64,000 bases of DNA from Floccularia luteovirens. Taxonomy: Eukaryota; Basidiomycota; Agaricomycetes; Agaricales; Squamanitaceae. Location: assembly GCA_009739215.1 (NCBI GenBank), contig VSJF01000004.1, positions 1,240,001-1,304,000 of the forward strand, written 5' to 3'. Both the position numbers and the translations under genes were made by a program. The notes under the pieces are model-generated. The model was not told where the DNA came from, did no database searches, and worked only from the letters and a program-made list of their open reading frames with translations. Shown here one piece after another: positions 45,343-58,309 of the stretch. The first letter of the stretch is position 1; the number at the start of each line of letters is the position of its first letter.

Positions 45343-48300
45343 TCAAAATTCGAGGCTGTTGGGTGCTACGGGATAAAGGTCGAAATCCGGATATATTGGT
45401 GGATCTGGAAATGAGATGAAACGTCAAATTGTTTTCTCCAATAACGGTACTTACAGAGATTGAATGAAGCATATGCATGGAGGTGGACCGCTATAGGTGG
45501 CATAGGTCCTGTAGGTAAGTACAGGTCTGTGTTTCCTACGTTTGAACGAGATTCTGTCTTCAGCGGAAGTCCAGAAGGTAACTTGTTGGGATTCCTCAAA
45601 TAAGTTGGCAAGTCTAAGATTAAAATCATGACGCTTCAATTTTCAACGTATGACAACAGTGGGTAGGTGGCTTGAAACATACGAAAGCTCAGACCATGAA
45701 GGTTTGGTAGCTTTTTGATAGGTTCAGTGCTTTGTGGACCGTTATGTACCATCTTGTGATCTGTGTTTTCGACTCGAAGTTGTGAATCATCGTCTGCCAC
45801 TTGGCCCGGTATCGAGGGATATAGACAAAAATGAGGATACAAAACCGGGTCTATGGATATACCATCAACCGCAGAAATGTACACTTACAAAACCAGGGAC
45901 TTACAAATAATCATGTATGGATACAAATTGTTACGCTTCAAAAGCGGCCTTTGTGGATGACTATCGGTGATACAGCAATGTATATTCTCGTTAACTTGAT
46001 GTTGTAGGAATCGTTCATCATCCTTCGCCATCTGGCCCGCGACCGGGGGATATATACAAAATTGGGGATATATCATCGGGTCTATATATGCCATCAGCTG
46101 TAGAAGGGTGCACTTCATTGAAACCAACTCACAGATGAACATGTATGGATATGAGGTGTCATACCCAAAAGAAACAATTTCTTGCGAACCGATGGGGACT
46201 ACAGAACAGCCCACGTTATTGTCAACGCGAGGTCGTATGGTTTGGGGAACGATATCCGCCATCTGGCCCGAAATTGAGGGATATATGGAGAATTGAGGAT
46301 ATACCGCTGGATCTATGTATGCCATTAGTCAATAAAGCGTGCATTTATAGCAAATGACTCACAAATATTTATATACGGGTACAAAACGCCATGTTCAAAA
46401 GACAATTCTTGTAACTGTTCAAACAATCCGACGCTTTGTGATTCTGTGGGTACAATCAAGAGAGCTTCATCATAACCTGCCTGGTGCTGTAAGGGTTGTG
46501 CATTGTCCTTCTCCATTTGGCCCGAAATTGGAGGATATATGGAAAAGTGAGGGTAAACCGACGGATCTACACGGCCATTAGTTATACAATGTGTACTCAT
46601 ACGCAAGGAACTCACAAATATTTATGTACGGGTATAGATTATCTTGAGACCTCTGCAACTGTTCAGACAGTAGTTGATTATCTCCGAAGTCAGAAGACCA
46701 AGGAGACCATGTACCAGGAGTATGGATATAGGAACGCAAAGCAGGACTCGGTGGATAAGAAGATGGTGGACCCCAAGAAGTCGCGGTAGATGGTGTAACT
46801 GGCCGACTAAATTCTCCACGGTATGCTATATGTATGGAAGGAGGATAGACGGGACTAGAAGACATAACCGAACTTGCACCCCAGCTCACAGGTCCCCAAG
46901 AAGTCGCGGTAGATGGTGTAACTGGTCGACTGAACTCTCCACGATAGGCCATATGTATGGAAGGAGGATAGACAGGACTGGATGACACATCCGAATCCGC
47001 ATTCCAGCTCCTCGGTCCCCAGCTTGTCGCAGTCATAGGGGTTTCCGGAGGACTAAAAACATTCCTTCGTCCAAGATCAGGAGTAAATATGTAGTAATCG
47101 TGTGCCTCACTTATGATGCTACATGTTTCTGGTCCCCAACTCGTAGCTACTGATGGGGTATGTGGAGAATTTTCTAGCGTGCAATCTGAATCAAAAGATG
47201 GAATACGAATAGGCGATGGCTTGAGAGAACTAGAATCCTTTACATCTGAGCCTGCTGGTATCATTGACTGCGCTTGTTCTTCGCTAATGTGTCGCTCGTG
47301 GTGCGTACAAGCAAGACTGTCAGTAATCAAACTGAGAGGGTCAGAACTATAGACATCTGTTGGAGTGTGTTGTTGAGCTGCCAGAGATTCTGCGCGCCAT
47401 GATTTCACCCGTGTACTTGTGCGTTCTGAGAATTGTTCTGAGTCTCGGGAAGCTTGACGATTTGGTTGCGATCTGTTGCTAGGCTTAGTTCCGGGTTCGA
47501 AGGCATGAAATGCCTGAGAATGGACGAGGCCTGGTTCAAAATTTTCCAATAGAGATAACTTTTTTGGGAAGTGCCCGCGTTTCAGTGCGTTGTACTTTTG
47601 AGAGCCCTGGTGATTTACTTCAGGCTGTTCTAAAGTGTGTTGAGAAAATGTGTTGTCGGTAGTGATGGTTGATTGTAGATTAAATATTGACATCTCTGCC
47701 GGATCGCCAACGCTTTCCCTTAGGCTTTTGGAAACCCATGACGCGTACCATCGAGCTTGCCGCAAATCTATATCGAATTCTAAACTGCCGGAGATTGGAA
47801 TTCCATGTTCTGTTGAAGTTTTACTGGGGTTAAGGACTCGACTCCAGATAGTTGACCATATATCTTCCGAAAGGCGGGGAGTCATGGTTACACCATCTTC
47901 AACATGACGGATATACAAAAAAAGTCCTGTTATACTTGGGAAATTATATTCCCTAGCAATAGCACACAACTGGCCATAGAACTATAAATGTATGAATGAG
48001 ACAATGTCTGTTTATAAACTTAAAGTTAAGACATACTGTTGGGAACAGTGGCATGATTAGTCCATCGGATAGTCTGTGATGAGGTCCCATGGGAAATGTT
48101 TGAGTTGCCACCATAGCAGGAGGAATGATAATGACCAGTGAGCTATAATTTCTCTGCAGGGATCTGTCAAGACTATCACGCATTCCAGAACGGAGGTAAG
48201 CAATGGAAGGTCGCTGACGCGTTTGGGAAGGTAAGAAATCAGGTTGTGCGTTGATGCCCATATCCCGCGCGTCGAGGTGATCCATGGGCGCATAGTCGTT

Positions 48301-48369
48301 GTTGGGGATTGTTGGGTAGTCAGCATTCCAGAAGGAATTGTTCCGAGATTCAGGAGCAGCACCAGGCAT
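45343..48369 (-). CDS. uncharacterised basidiomycete protein with tandem SWGP and Tyr-Pro modules
   Basis: The N-terminal domain, MPGAAPESRNNSFWNADYPT at ATG 48369, includes SSLVIIIPPAMVATQTFPMG, GQLCAIAREYNFPSITGLFL and ISGSLEFDIDLRQARWYASW, a pattern I associate with an unnamed Agaricomycete family. A disordered region follows, then four copies of a 41-residue repeat with the core ATSWGP (46768-47160). The 3' part is a series of small exons (46566-46363, 46312-46133, 46081-45905, 45850-45695, 45613-45455, 45404-45343). Exons 1-4 and the last begin with Y-P-x-x-Y-P-x-F-x-I/L-Y-P, and the preceding exon usually ends LYPYINI or similar. It ends YPDFDLYPVAPNSLEF with TGA at 45345..45343. The total is about 980 residues. 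Function unknown; it could be a transcription-related or scaffold protein. All introns of the module split a Tyr codon. Confidence 0.85.
45405..46615 (-). repeat. tandem exon-plus-intron modules with Tyr-Pro decamers
   Basis: Introns 46567-46615, 46313-46362, 46082-46132, 45851-45904 and 45405-45454 are 49-54 bases long, all phase 1, and split the same Tyr codon (T/AY). The first four share an end such as TAATGGCATACATAG or TGATGGCATATATAG and a GTGCAC or GTACA block in the middle, showing that the introns were copied with the exons. Exon lengths fall from 204 to 156 bases, so the linkers have diverged. The fifth intron lacks these internal blocks and may be older or more diverged. Confidence 0.85.
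46768..47160 (-). repeat. coding 123-base tandem repeat (ATSWGP)
   Basis: GGWCCCC-starting units occur at 46768, 46891, 47014 and 47131 on the plus strand, so the spacing is 123, 123 and 117 bases. The copies encode TPSTATSWGP, TPSTATSWGP, TPMTATSWGP and TPSVATSWGP; two also share SSPVYPPSIHxAYRGEFSRP. The first two are nearly identical, indicating recent duplication. Confidence 0.88.
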
Positions 48370-48688
48370 TGTACGTCCAAAATGCAAGGAAATTAGCCTA
48401 GCAACGAGAAAAATTCAACAAACACGGAGAAAAACCAAGTCAAAGAGGCTGAAGTTAACCTCAAAGCAAACAACGAAGTGAGGAAGTGGAAATATTGCCT
48501 GCAATTGACTCGGCCTGCGAGGGAAAGAATTGAAATTCTATGAGATTATAGGTATGACAGAGAGTTGTGATATACTTGTATATATGTCATATATATCATA
48601 GCACAGCCACTGTTCTGATTCGTTGACTAACTTGCAATCTTCAATCTTTGTCTTTATCTTATCCCAGCGCCCCAGAAAGATTCATCCA
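48370..48688. other. divergent promoter region
   Basis: This lies between the starts of the Tyr-Pro module gene (minus) and CSN4 (plus). It contains an AT-rich stretch (TATATGTCATATATATC near 48581-48597) that could serve as core promoter of CSN4. Confidence 0.4.
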
Positions 48689-50261
48689 ATGGAAAAAAAG
48701 CTAGCTCACTTCAGCACATTGAACCAGAAAGATAAAGGACCTGCCTTTATATCTCTAATACCAGATATCATTTCCCAATCTGACTCCACTTCAGTTGTAA
48801 CAGATCTGCATACATTGGTAGACACAGTCGTCAACCAGGACAGTGTCGGCCTTGTTGTCGGAAGGCAAGTGCTCTCTGAGCTTGTGAGAGTTCTAGGTGA
48901 CGGTGCAATACCCGACATGGAACTGCGCAAAAGACTAGTAGAGGACACTTTGGTTACTATTCAACCAAGAATTGTTAGTTATGAAGAGCAAGTACGTAGC
49001 TAATCAACATTGACCTCAATGCATACAGAGCTTCTATATAGGTCAACAGTCTGAGGCTTCAATTGGCTGATCTTTTGGAAGAGGAAGAAGAATGGAGCGA
49101 AGCAGCTCGAGTCCTAATGGGAATGTCTCTTGACTCCGGCCAGCGGTAAATTCAACCTGTGTTTATCAAAATTGCTCCTTTGATGTCCTTTGATACAACT
49201 AGTGCTGCCGCTGATGAAGAGAAGCTACGCGTATATGTGCGTATTGTTCGCTTGCTTCTAGAGGATGAAGATTCCGTTCAGGCCGAAACATATTACAATC
49301 GTGCAGCTCTGTTATTACATTCTGCCAGCGATCGCGAGACTTTGCTCCAGTTTAAACTTTGCCAAGCGCGTATCAGTGACTACGGACGAAAATTCTTGGA
49401 AGCTGCGACTCGCTACCATGAATTGAGTTATGTTGGTGAGATTGACGAAGAGGAGCGTCGCCAGATGCTGTACGTAACCCTTTGTTTCTGGCTGCATGAA
49501 GTAACTTCTGTGGATAGGACGGCTGCTGTTACTTGCGCCGTGCTAGCACCTGCAGGTCCTCCCCGTTCCAGGATCTTGGCTTCTTTATATCGTGACGAGA
49601 GGACAACTGATCTCCCTACATTCAACATTCTCTCAAAAATGTTCCTTGACCACATTCTGCGCCCACTAGAGGTTAAGGAGTTCGAAGGAACACTCAAGCC
49701 TCACCAACTTGCGAAAATTTCAATATCATCTAGCGACAGATTGGCTTCTGCCGGTAATGATGATGGTTCGAACAATACCAAAGAACCAGCTACTAGTACA
49801 AGAACGGGCCCCTCTACTGTACTTGACCGAGCTGTTATGGAGCATAATTTGCTAGCGAGCTCAAAGATTTATGATAATATTACTTTTAGAGGTCTTGGTG
49901 CACTGCTTGATTTAACCCCAGGTGCTGCTGAAACAATGGCTCGAAAGATGATCGAACAAGGGAGGTTGAAAGGCTCTATCGACCAAGTTGATAAATTGAT
50001 ATGGTTCGAGGGCCATCATGAAGAGGGTGATGCACAAGGGAAGGCGGGTGGACTTGGCGATGTAGAAGAAGCCGAAGACACTGGTGCTCCTTTCACAAAA
50101 CGATGGGACACACAGATGAGGCTAACGGCCGCTCACGTATGTTATATTGTCCTACTGGAAATATGTCGTCTCCCTTACATTCGTTTGCTCCACAGGTTGA
50201 ATCCATAGTTCAACACTTGACAGATAATGGGCTCGTGAAATTTGCAACTGCTACAGCTTGA
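48689..50261 (+). CDS. CSN4: COP9 signalosome subunit 4
   Basis: Subunit of the complex that removes NEDD8 from cullins. About 430 residues. MEKKLAHFSTLNQKDKGPAF starts at ATG 48689. The TPR-like half contains NSLRLQLADLLEEEEEWSEA, ARVLMGMSLDSGQR and LLLEDEDSVQAETYYNRAAL. Then LLQFKLCQARISDYGRKFLE, AATRYHELS and AAVTCAVLAPAGPPRSRIL follow, the highly conserved CSN4 block. The PCI/winged helix contains LDRAVMEHNLLASSKIYDNI, FRGLGALLDLTPGAAETMA and MIEQGRLKGSIDQVDKLIWF. The last exon ends IVQHLTDNGLVKFATATA with TGA at 50259-50261. A disordered insert (DDGSNNTKEPATSTRTGPS) lies before the PCI domain. The gene is complete and converges on CTK1 with 79 bases between stops. Confidence 0.95.
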
Positions 50262-50340
50262 ATAAGAAAATTTGATTTTGAATTACATGAGGATGGCAAT
50301 TGTTAATGTAGAATAGCATCCACATTATAGATGTGGGGGT

Positions 50341-53300
50341 TTATGGCACAATCTCTGCTCTTCTCCGTTTCCTGGCGCGTTCCCTTTTTGTTTCAAGTTC
50401 ATGCCATTCTCCTTCCAATGTTGCTAATCTATTGTGTCAATGTATTAACACACAATCCAACATCCAAGATAGCATGTATACATACCCGACTGGAGCAGCA
50501 GGCGGAGGATCCTCTTGCGTGAAATAATGTGTAAGCATAGCCTGAGAAGCAGTTATACGTTGTGTTGGATCATATGCGAGCAAGTTTTCAGCCAAGTCCA
50601 ATGCGGCCGGTGACATCCACCTAAATAAAACATTACACGATGTCTTTCAACTGAATATAGGCTTACTTCTGAAAAAGTTCTCGAAAACGGTTGACAATAA
50701 CTTCCCGTGGTTTGACAAGCTCATACCATGGCAGATTCATAACGCCAGCCCAGCGTTCTGGTGATGGTGTACCTATAATTTTATAAACAACTTCAAGTTG
50801 GTGAATCTCGTCGTTTCCCTGAAATACGGGCTTTTTGGTGAAAAGTTCGAGCATTATACACCTTGCCGTAATTATATCAGTAAAACAAAGGCTCGTATCG
50901 TTTAGTTAATCTAAACATACCCTGCACTCCACATATCCACTTCAGGCCCATATATGGTGGCCCCAAACAAGAGTTCAGGTGGCCGGTACCATAGGGTAAT
51001 GACTCGGTTGGTGTAATCGGAGCGTCTACGCTTTTGATAAAATCGGGCCAGACCGAAATCTGCCAGTTTGAGTTCGCCACGGTTATTGATTAAGATATTG
51101 GAGCCTTTTATATCTCGATGTATCACGCCTTTATGATGTAGGTATGCCAACCCCGCCAGCATTTGGAGGCAGAGTGACTTCAGATTAGCCTGGTTGAAAT
51201 TGAACTGTGTTTGGGACAGCACTCCCGTTAGGTCATGGTCCATATACTCGAAGACCATATAAACAGACCCTATCCCACTTCAGTTATTGGCTAGAGCATA
51301 TAAAAGCAAAATTACCATTTGAGACCATCATCTCATAAAGTCGCACTACGTTTTCATGCCTCAAAGACTGTAGAAGTTTGATTTCACGCATCGCAGTAAC
51401 AGGAAACCCGTCTTTTTCCGATTCCATACGAATTCGTTTAAGAGCGACATTCACGTTGGTGATTATGTTCCGCGCTTTATATACTTTTCCAAAGGTGCCT
51501 TCGCCCACTTGACTAATAATGGTGTAAAGCTCTTTGGCTGTGGCACCTCTCGAGTGTCCATGATCAACGGACCCGATTTCAGCTTCTGTATCTTCATGCG
51601 CGTCCGATCTGGGCTGGAAAAGCGTTACATCTTGAAGATCTGACTGCGTCTCGTCATTCCTTGTAGCAGAAGGGCTTATGTCCCCGCGGTTGTCTTCCAG
51701 CTCGGTTAGCCGAGATAAGATCCCCTGACTTCCCGGAGAGTTATCATGTGGCAGACCTTTCGGAACTGCAAGAGAGAACAGAGGCCGTTTCATTTGGGAG
51801 CCATTGGAAGCGCGATCACGATAGTAAAGCTCGCCTTCGCCCCTCCAGCCTGGCAGGGTCCTGCGCTCCCCATGCCTGGGCTGATTAGATGGGTGGGATT
51901 CAGTGAAATTGTAATCTTGTGGCTCAAACTCTGTTCTTTCAGGAGGAGGCATTGAGGTGGTGGTTGGCTGAGGATAAGCTCCATAAGCTATATCACTTGT
52001 TACTGATTGTTTCTCCTCAGCTACGAGATCCAAATCGTCTTCGTCTCCGGGGAAAAACTTTTTGAGAGATGAGCTTGTTTTACCAAGACGTTTGGAAGTA
52101 GCTTTCGAAGGAACAATGCGAGTCCTCTGCGTGTTGTTACTCGTATACACTACTGAATGCGTATCTTCGAGCACGGTATCCTGGATTAATGGTTGCTTTT
52201 TGATATTACGGGGCGACGGAATTGATGATGGCGGCAACATAGATGTTGGTTCTGTACTTGCAAACTTGGGATTATAATCAGTCCTGCGACCAAACTACAA
52301 GATATGTTTAGGTAATTGAAGCAAGTTATTCGAAATGGATAATGTACTGACATCATTACGACGATTTCTGACTTGTATTTTGTCATCTCTGTAGAAGCCA
52401 GTATTTCGAGCGGGAATGTTTCTAGATATCCGAGATGTGTTTGGAATATCGGAATTCATGGTAGGCAAGCGATGAACAGCTCGTGGCCTATCACGAGGAC
52501 TCTTGCTGACACTTCTGTCTGTGCTTACGCTGGAGCCTGACGATGAACTTCTCCGACGAGCATAAAAGCTGTCTGAACTTCCATAAGGACTAGGTGACCT
52601 CGAATAGTCTTTGTCGTTTCGATGGTTCGATATCCAATGTGAACCATCCTTTTCGAGTGGAGTGCGACCACGAGGAGCAGGACTATGGTTTCTGGAGGTT
52701 CTGCGTCGACGTTTTGAAGGTGGAGAAATGGATGGCGATCGCGTCCGAGCTCGGGAGGAACGATGCGACCGGTACGATTCGGCAGGGGACCGAGACCGTG
52801 AAGGTGAATGAGATGGTGACCTTGGATGCTTCCGGAATGAGTTGGGGATTTCTGACCTCTTTGTATTGTTATAAAGATGACTGTCCCTCCTCGTCCAACT
52901 GTGGAAATGTCATTTGTGCTATACAATCTAATATTGAGATGAAACGTACTTATTAAGGCTCCCGTCATCACTACGCCAGTCTCTTTTTTGCTTATTAGCA
53001 TTTAAGTTCCTTCTCCCACCTTTTGCATTTCTCTGATATTGGGCTTGGCCATTTTGTCCCCGACGGCGAGGTGTATTCTCTCGTTCTGATGATTTCCAAG
53101 CTGCGGCAGGCTCCCATGCCCGTTCCTCAACTGGGCCCCTTTCGTTTGGCTCCTCCCACCTAACACCTTCATCAGGTAGTTTGTCCTTGCGTCGTGAATT
53201 CCACCTTGAATCTCTTGGGAACCGTCTGTTACCCTTTTCCTGCCTGCCCCCTCTCCAACCCGACGAATCTTTCACCGGGTATCTATCTTCTGGCCCGGTA

Positions 53301-53827
53301 TCTTGCTGTCTGGAGCCCTGCGCCGAATTTCTTGTCTCTGAGGATTGCCATTGACCGTGATAAGATGATTTGCCTCCTTGATACGAGTTGGGGGTTGAAG
53401 TCCAAGAGGACGCTCCAGGATAAGAACTGGTCTGATTTCCATGGTCATGTCGTTGAGACCACTCACTTCGAGACTGAGAATGATGTGTATCGCTTCCGTG
53501 CCACCCATCTGGGTCTTTCGAAGCCGGGATCTCGTACTCATCTCGTTCGTTTCGATGGTAAACGTCATACGAGTATCTCTCATGCCCTGAACCTGAATGA
53601 CGCCAGTCTCCATCTCGAGAACGCCGTGAGGACGAAGCATCTCCAGTTCCCTCGAAGGAATTTCTCTGTGGACTTGGAGATAACCTTAATGATTCATCGC
53701 GGTGAGAGATTTGCTGAGACCGTGAATATGTTTCCGAATGAATTTCTTCTCGAAAAGTTGAGAACTGATCTGCGTCCTGCCCCTTCCCGCCTCGAGACCT
53801 TCGGTTAGCCCTGCCTTGTGAGCGCAT
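50341..53827 (-). CDS. CTK1: CTD kinase catalytic subunit (CTK1/CDK12/LSK1 type)
   Basis: Cyclin-dependent kinase that phosphorylates Ser2 of the RNA polymerase II tail during elongation. The N-terminal 700 residues are disordered and rich in Arg, Ser, Gly and Asp ([20 protein letters not shown] from ATG 53827), as in other CDK12/CTK1 enzymes. The kinase starts with [20 protein letters not shown] and has [20 protein letters not shown], the cyclin-binding region. The catalytic loop is [18 protein letters not shown], then [34 protein letters not shown] and [20 protein letters not shown]. The C-terminus, across an intron, is [17 protein letters not shown] and then basic, ending RRAEIVP with TAA at 50343..50341. 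The frame is intact throughout. It is divergent in orientation only to its own 5' neighbour gap. Confidence 0.94.
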
Positions 53828-54323
53828 TACAAGCTGAGGTTACTAGTTTGCGGAGAGTGGGTACGATTGCAATACCAATCTGTGATACTACAAGTTGATG
53901 GTCTGGCCAAAGTTGGTATGCCAAATGTTCATACCGGTTTGCTAAGTGTGCGATACGAACCAAACAATGTTGGTCGGAAATTTTTGGGTGAATATAAGTG
54001 AATGTTCTACTAGCAGTTGAGGCAATTAATGTAGGTGTTGCGGGTAGGAAAGTTGAATAGTACAATGTTCAGTTATAAGTTCCAGGAGAATTTCATGGTG
54101 AAAACTTACATAAAGACTGGCCAACAAGTGACATTAACCAAAGAAGCAGCTGGTGAACTCTAAGAATGGCCGCGTGGGGAAATCCAATCTTCAACCCAGC
54201 TGCACCCTCAATCAACTAAGTAGTATGACGGACAGTATATTTATGTGCAGAGAACAAGTATAACGAGAGGTCACAATTACAGTACATAAGTTTAGCAAAT
54301 TTCCCTCTGGTTTGCCTACTGAT
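53828..54323. other. intergenic, promoter of CTK1
   Basis: This holds the 5' flank of CTK1 and the 3' flank of the WD40 gene. A minus-strand frame at 53805-54065 lacks a credible start or homology. No gene is accepted. Confidence 0.45.
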
Positions 54324-56377
54324 TTATGCACTCAGGTATATCTCCCGTTCTAGTAGCACTCTAACGACTCGTGTTCTGCTTAGGACTGCATTAGTCTTTA
54401 TTATCTCGTGGGCGTTATGCATTCTTGAAAATACACTAGGATTTTTTCTAGATGGTGCAAATATCTAAACCCAATATTAGTTCATTATACTTATAAGTAA
54501 TAACGGAGATCTAATACTACCTTGATAGTGGTATCGATGCCACTGACAGCCAGCATTGGAAGATAAGGATGTCCTCCGATGACGTTTACAACTACAGAGT
54601 CCCCTTTGTAGATGCCATGCAACGCCCCCGAAGACTTCTCCCAAATGAAAAAGTTACCACCGTCGGAACCAGAAGTGACCAATTCATCAGTAGGACCTAT
54701 GAAATTTACTGAAGGCGAACCAATAAGATTTTTTTTTTAAAGTGCAACCAGACAGAGAGAAAAAACGAACCATCTTTGATAGTTGCCACATTGCAGGCAC
54801 CAACATAACGTCAACGAGGATATATGACCGGAACTTGAGAGTAGTGGTTGCCAGCCTCTCTTAAATGAGGTGTCTCGTCGAACTCAAAAAGTGCTTCAAA
54901 ATTTTCATCCATATCTCTGCGTTCGTCTGTATCACTATGCTCGTAATCACTGTCATTAGATTCTGAGTTCATTTGGGTCGGTAACTCGTCGGGATAACCA
55001 TAAGCACCCAGTTCGTGTACTTCAGCTTCTGCGAGGTTGGGTATTAACGAGCTTGACCCCAACGATTTAAAGTCGTCAGTTCCTTCAGGCTCATCGCGAG
55101 TTGAATACAAGTATATCCCATCGCCACTGTAAGCTGTTAGAATTCACTTAGTTATGAACTAATTCTAGTGTTCATAACCTACACATTATCAACTAGAGCA
55201 ATTTAATACCCAATTTTCAACAATATCATGCTATGTGGTACCTTACCTCATGGCCATTACAGTTCGACATCCGAACTCCTGTGATGTGTTCATGCCTCGG
55301 GTTGCGCTCTAAGGCATGGTCTCGATATTGTGGACGGCCAAAACGCCGCACACATGTGGTGATACTACTATCACTTTTGTTACTACGCAGTTCACCCCAC
55401 TCTTCTTGTAGAACCCTGCCCAGATGCCTGCGATCGAAAAGGTAGCCCTTGTTATCACATCAGTATAACTAACAGATATTAGTCAGCATGAACTCGTACG
55501 CAAGGTGATTCCCCTGCTACAACGAATTGGAATGGTGTTAGTGAGGACAAAGATAGAGTAGAGAGTTCATGATGTAACTGAACCAGTGGTTGCGGACAAG
55601 AGGTATATCCACACAGATGAGAGGTTCTCAGGTCGTGCTGTCTCACAGTTCCATCCTATGTAGAAAGTAAGACCGGAGTCATACAACTAGGCAAGTGGCT
55701 CAGTAGTTTACCTCACTAACAGTCAGGAACAAATCCTGACTGTCTTCAGTGACAATGCGTTTGACTCGGTCCTCATGGCATCGAAAAACGTGCGTGCATG
55801 ATTGTGGGTGGTTATGAACATTAGGGGCACGATCTCCGGGTGAATTCAACATGGATTCGATGTCGAATACACGAATCTGCTTATCTCCTGCTGCTGTCAC
55901 TCTGTAAATCCGTGAGAGACATACGTAGAAATATAGCACATATTCAAAACTTACATTCGTGAGGATTGCGGTAGTAAATGGACGTTAAAAATATTGGCTC
56001 TGTGGCCAGTGTTGAGAACAGAGCCACAGGTCAAGTCATTTTCGCTTGTATTTGCAGAATCTGCAGAATCCATATGCCAGAGGCGGATCGTTGTGTCGTC
56101 TCCTCCACTAAGGAGTAGCCGTCCATCCATTTCCCAACTCAATGCATTGACACATCTGATGAAAGTTTGAGTTCGATATATGAGGCCTTGTAACAGTTGA
56201 CGGTCCAAAGATGAATGCACACCCAGTATGACCGTACGAACTGTCTCCTCCAAGGACATTGACCCTGTCAAGCGGTTGTTGTAGAAACCGCGATAGATTT
56301 GCATGCCTTAGCCTCTCGACGTATAATAAAGATATCGGCTTGTCATGCAGAGATGAGGCATGAAGATTTTTACTCAT
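54324..56377 (-). CDS. WD40 protein of the DCAF6/8 type
   Basis: Probable substrate receptor of CUL4-DDB1 ubiquitin ligases. The start MSKNLHASSLHDKPISLL is ATG 56377. It continues YVERLRHANLSRFLQ and the conserved GHTGCVNALSWEMDGRLLLS, formed across an intron, then GGDDTTIRLWHMDSADSANT. Other blades include IVTAAGDKQIRVFDIES, CHEDRVKRIVTEDSQDLFLT and GTVRQHDLRTSHLCG, which has the WDxR-like box used to bind DDB1. A second box is YLFDRRHLG. Later, LTYSGDGIYLYSTRDEPEGT, then an acidic insert (NSESNDSDYEHSDTDERRDM) precedes GACNVATIKDVNFIGPTDEL and VTSGSDGGNFFIWEKSSGAL. It ends VLLEREIYLSA with TAA at 54326..54324. Around 590 residues. Confidence 0.88.
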
Positions 56378-56579
56378 TTGTGGTTCTAAGAACATAAATA
56401 ACAATGAAGTATTACCAAATCTCACAACCTTTTGGGTGATAACACTTCCGCTCAGATTTTATGATGATAAAGTTAAGTTCATTTGCAAGTGGGAGGAGGG
56501 ACATAACGTTTGTATAAGGTATCAAAATCTATACAAAACTTCAACAAAGTATTGACTTGTGAAAAGTGCATTGGGCGAA

Positions 56580-58140
<1,561 letters not shown>

Positions 58141-58309
58141 GATGGTTGGAGAGCAAGTTGACGTCGAGACTGCGGGGCAACAGTACTCCCCAAGTGGTAA
58201 CATGTACATACAAAGGTCGGCAGATTGCGGGTACTCACGTGATGTATTGAATAATGAATAACTGTCAGACTCACTATAAGTTCAAATAACTTACTGATAC
58301 CAACAAGAA

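Noticed and set aside
45343..46616. CRISPR-like repeat array
   Set aside because: Repeats are exon-intron units with splice sites and coding frame in a eukaryotic gene; they are not short identical repeats with unique spacers.
53194..53808. 204-codon open frame on the plus strand opposite CTK1
   Set aside because: The minus-strand frame encodes the Arg/Ser-rich N-terminus of CTK1; such codon use leaves the antisense frame open. No domain or splice support.
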